NCBI GenBank assembly: GCA_022823165.1 | Contig: JAJDXR010000066.1 | Coordinates: 1-52,162 of the forward strand | Source: Anaerolineae bacterium | GTDB taxonomy: Bacteria > Chloroflexota > Anaerolineae > Aggregatilineales > Phototrophicaceae | Direction of reading: 5' to 3' | DNA: 52,162 nucleotides | Shown: positions 52,162 to 52,162 of the stretch, piece by piece | How the letters are laid out: each line of letters begins with the position of its first letter | Numbering within the stretch: position 1 is the first letter of the stretch | Position numbers and translations under genes: made by a program | The notes under the pieces: model-generated | Databases searched by the model: none | What the model was told of the DNA's origin: nothing | What the model saw: only the letters and a program-made list of their open reading frames with translations

Positions 52162-52162
52162 C

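Overview
The window is GC-rich bacterial chromosome with compact, mostly unidirectional operons and short intergenic spaces full of palindromic repeats. No rRNA, tRNA or ribosomal-protein gene is present, so taxonomy is inference only. The mix (BMP-type nucleoside-binding protein, nucleoside hydrolase, many sugar-handling enzymes, MalFGK-type ABC importer parts, type I-E CRISPR with a WYL regulator) would fit a heterotrophic Chloroflexota of Anaerolineae type, but this is not proven.

Layout. 1-145: 3' end of an IS481-type transposase. 518-4245: nucleoside scavenging (BMP-family binding protein, divergent nucleoside hydrolase) and an M42-like metallopeptidase. 4326-4850: a REP-associated tyrosine transposase (RAYT) bracketed by inverted copies of a palindrome that recurs through the window. 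4931-16777: metabolic genes (SIS isomerase, gatA, a small membrane protein, asnB, a MAK32-like PfkB protein, gnd, a DNA methyltransferase fused to an Mrr-like nuclease domain, a fatty acid desaturase, a zinc dehydrogenase). 16927-23504: a secreted hydrolase, an L-fucose-type lactonase and alpha-L-fucosidase pair, two SnoaL-like proteins and a class IV aminotransferase. 23675-33351: a carbohydrate locus with a LacI regulator, five catabolic enzymes (two dehydrogenase families, a Gfo/Idh/MocA oxidoreductase, an SDR, a TIM-barrel isomerase) and an ABC importer lacking its own ATPase. 33539-37019: a secreted FN3 protein and a SulP-STAS-cNMP transporter. 37331-39108: three overlapping genes resembling a phage lysis module (coiled coil, holin-like protein, M23 peptidase).

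39257-51924: a complete type I-E CRISPR-Cas system. The cas operon runs leftward (cas3, cas8e, cse2, cas7e, cas5e, cas6e, cas1, cas2) into an array of 54 repeats and 53 spacers read in the same direction. The most unusual point is that cas3 is one 1203-codon gene whose first ~320 residues are a complete HTH-WYL transcriptional regulator joined in frame to a full-length HD-helicase Cas3, with no evident separate start at the junction. That makes the effector nuclease and a probable operon regulator a single polypeptide. The array also holds a spacer carrying a tRNA T-arm, a duplicated spacer and a spacer made of five 8-nt units.

The intergenic regions carry at least three repeat families: short perfect palindromes (GGGCGAGCC...GGCTCGCCC), a ~95-nt two-palindrome element in at least six copies, and a 277-bp element with 19-bp perfect terminal inverted repeats. 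The RAYT gene is a candidate driver of the first.
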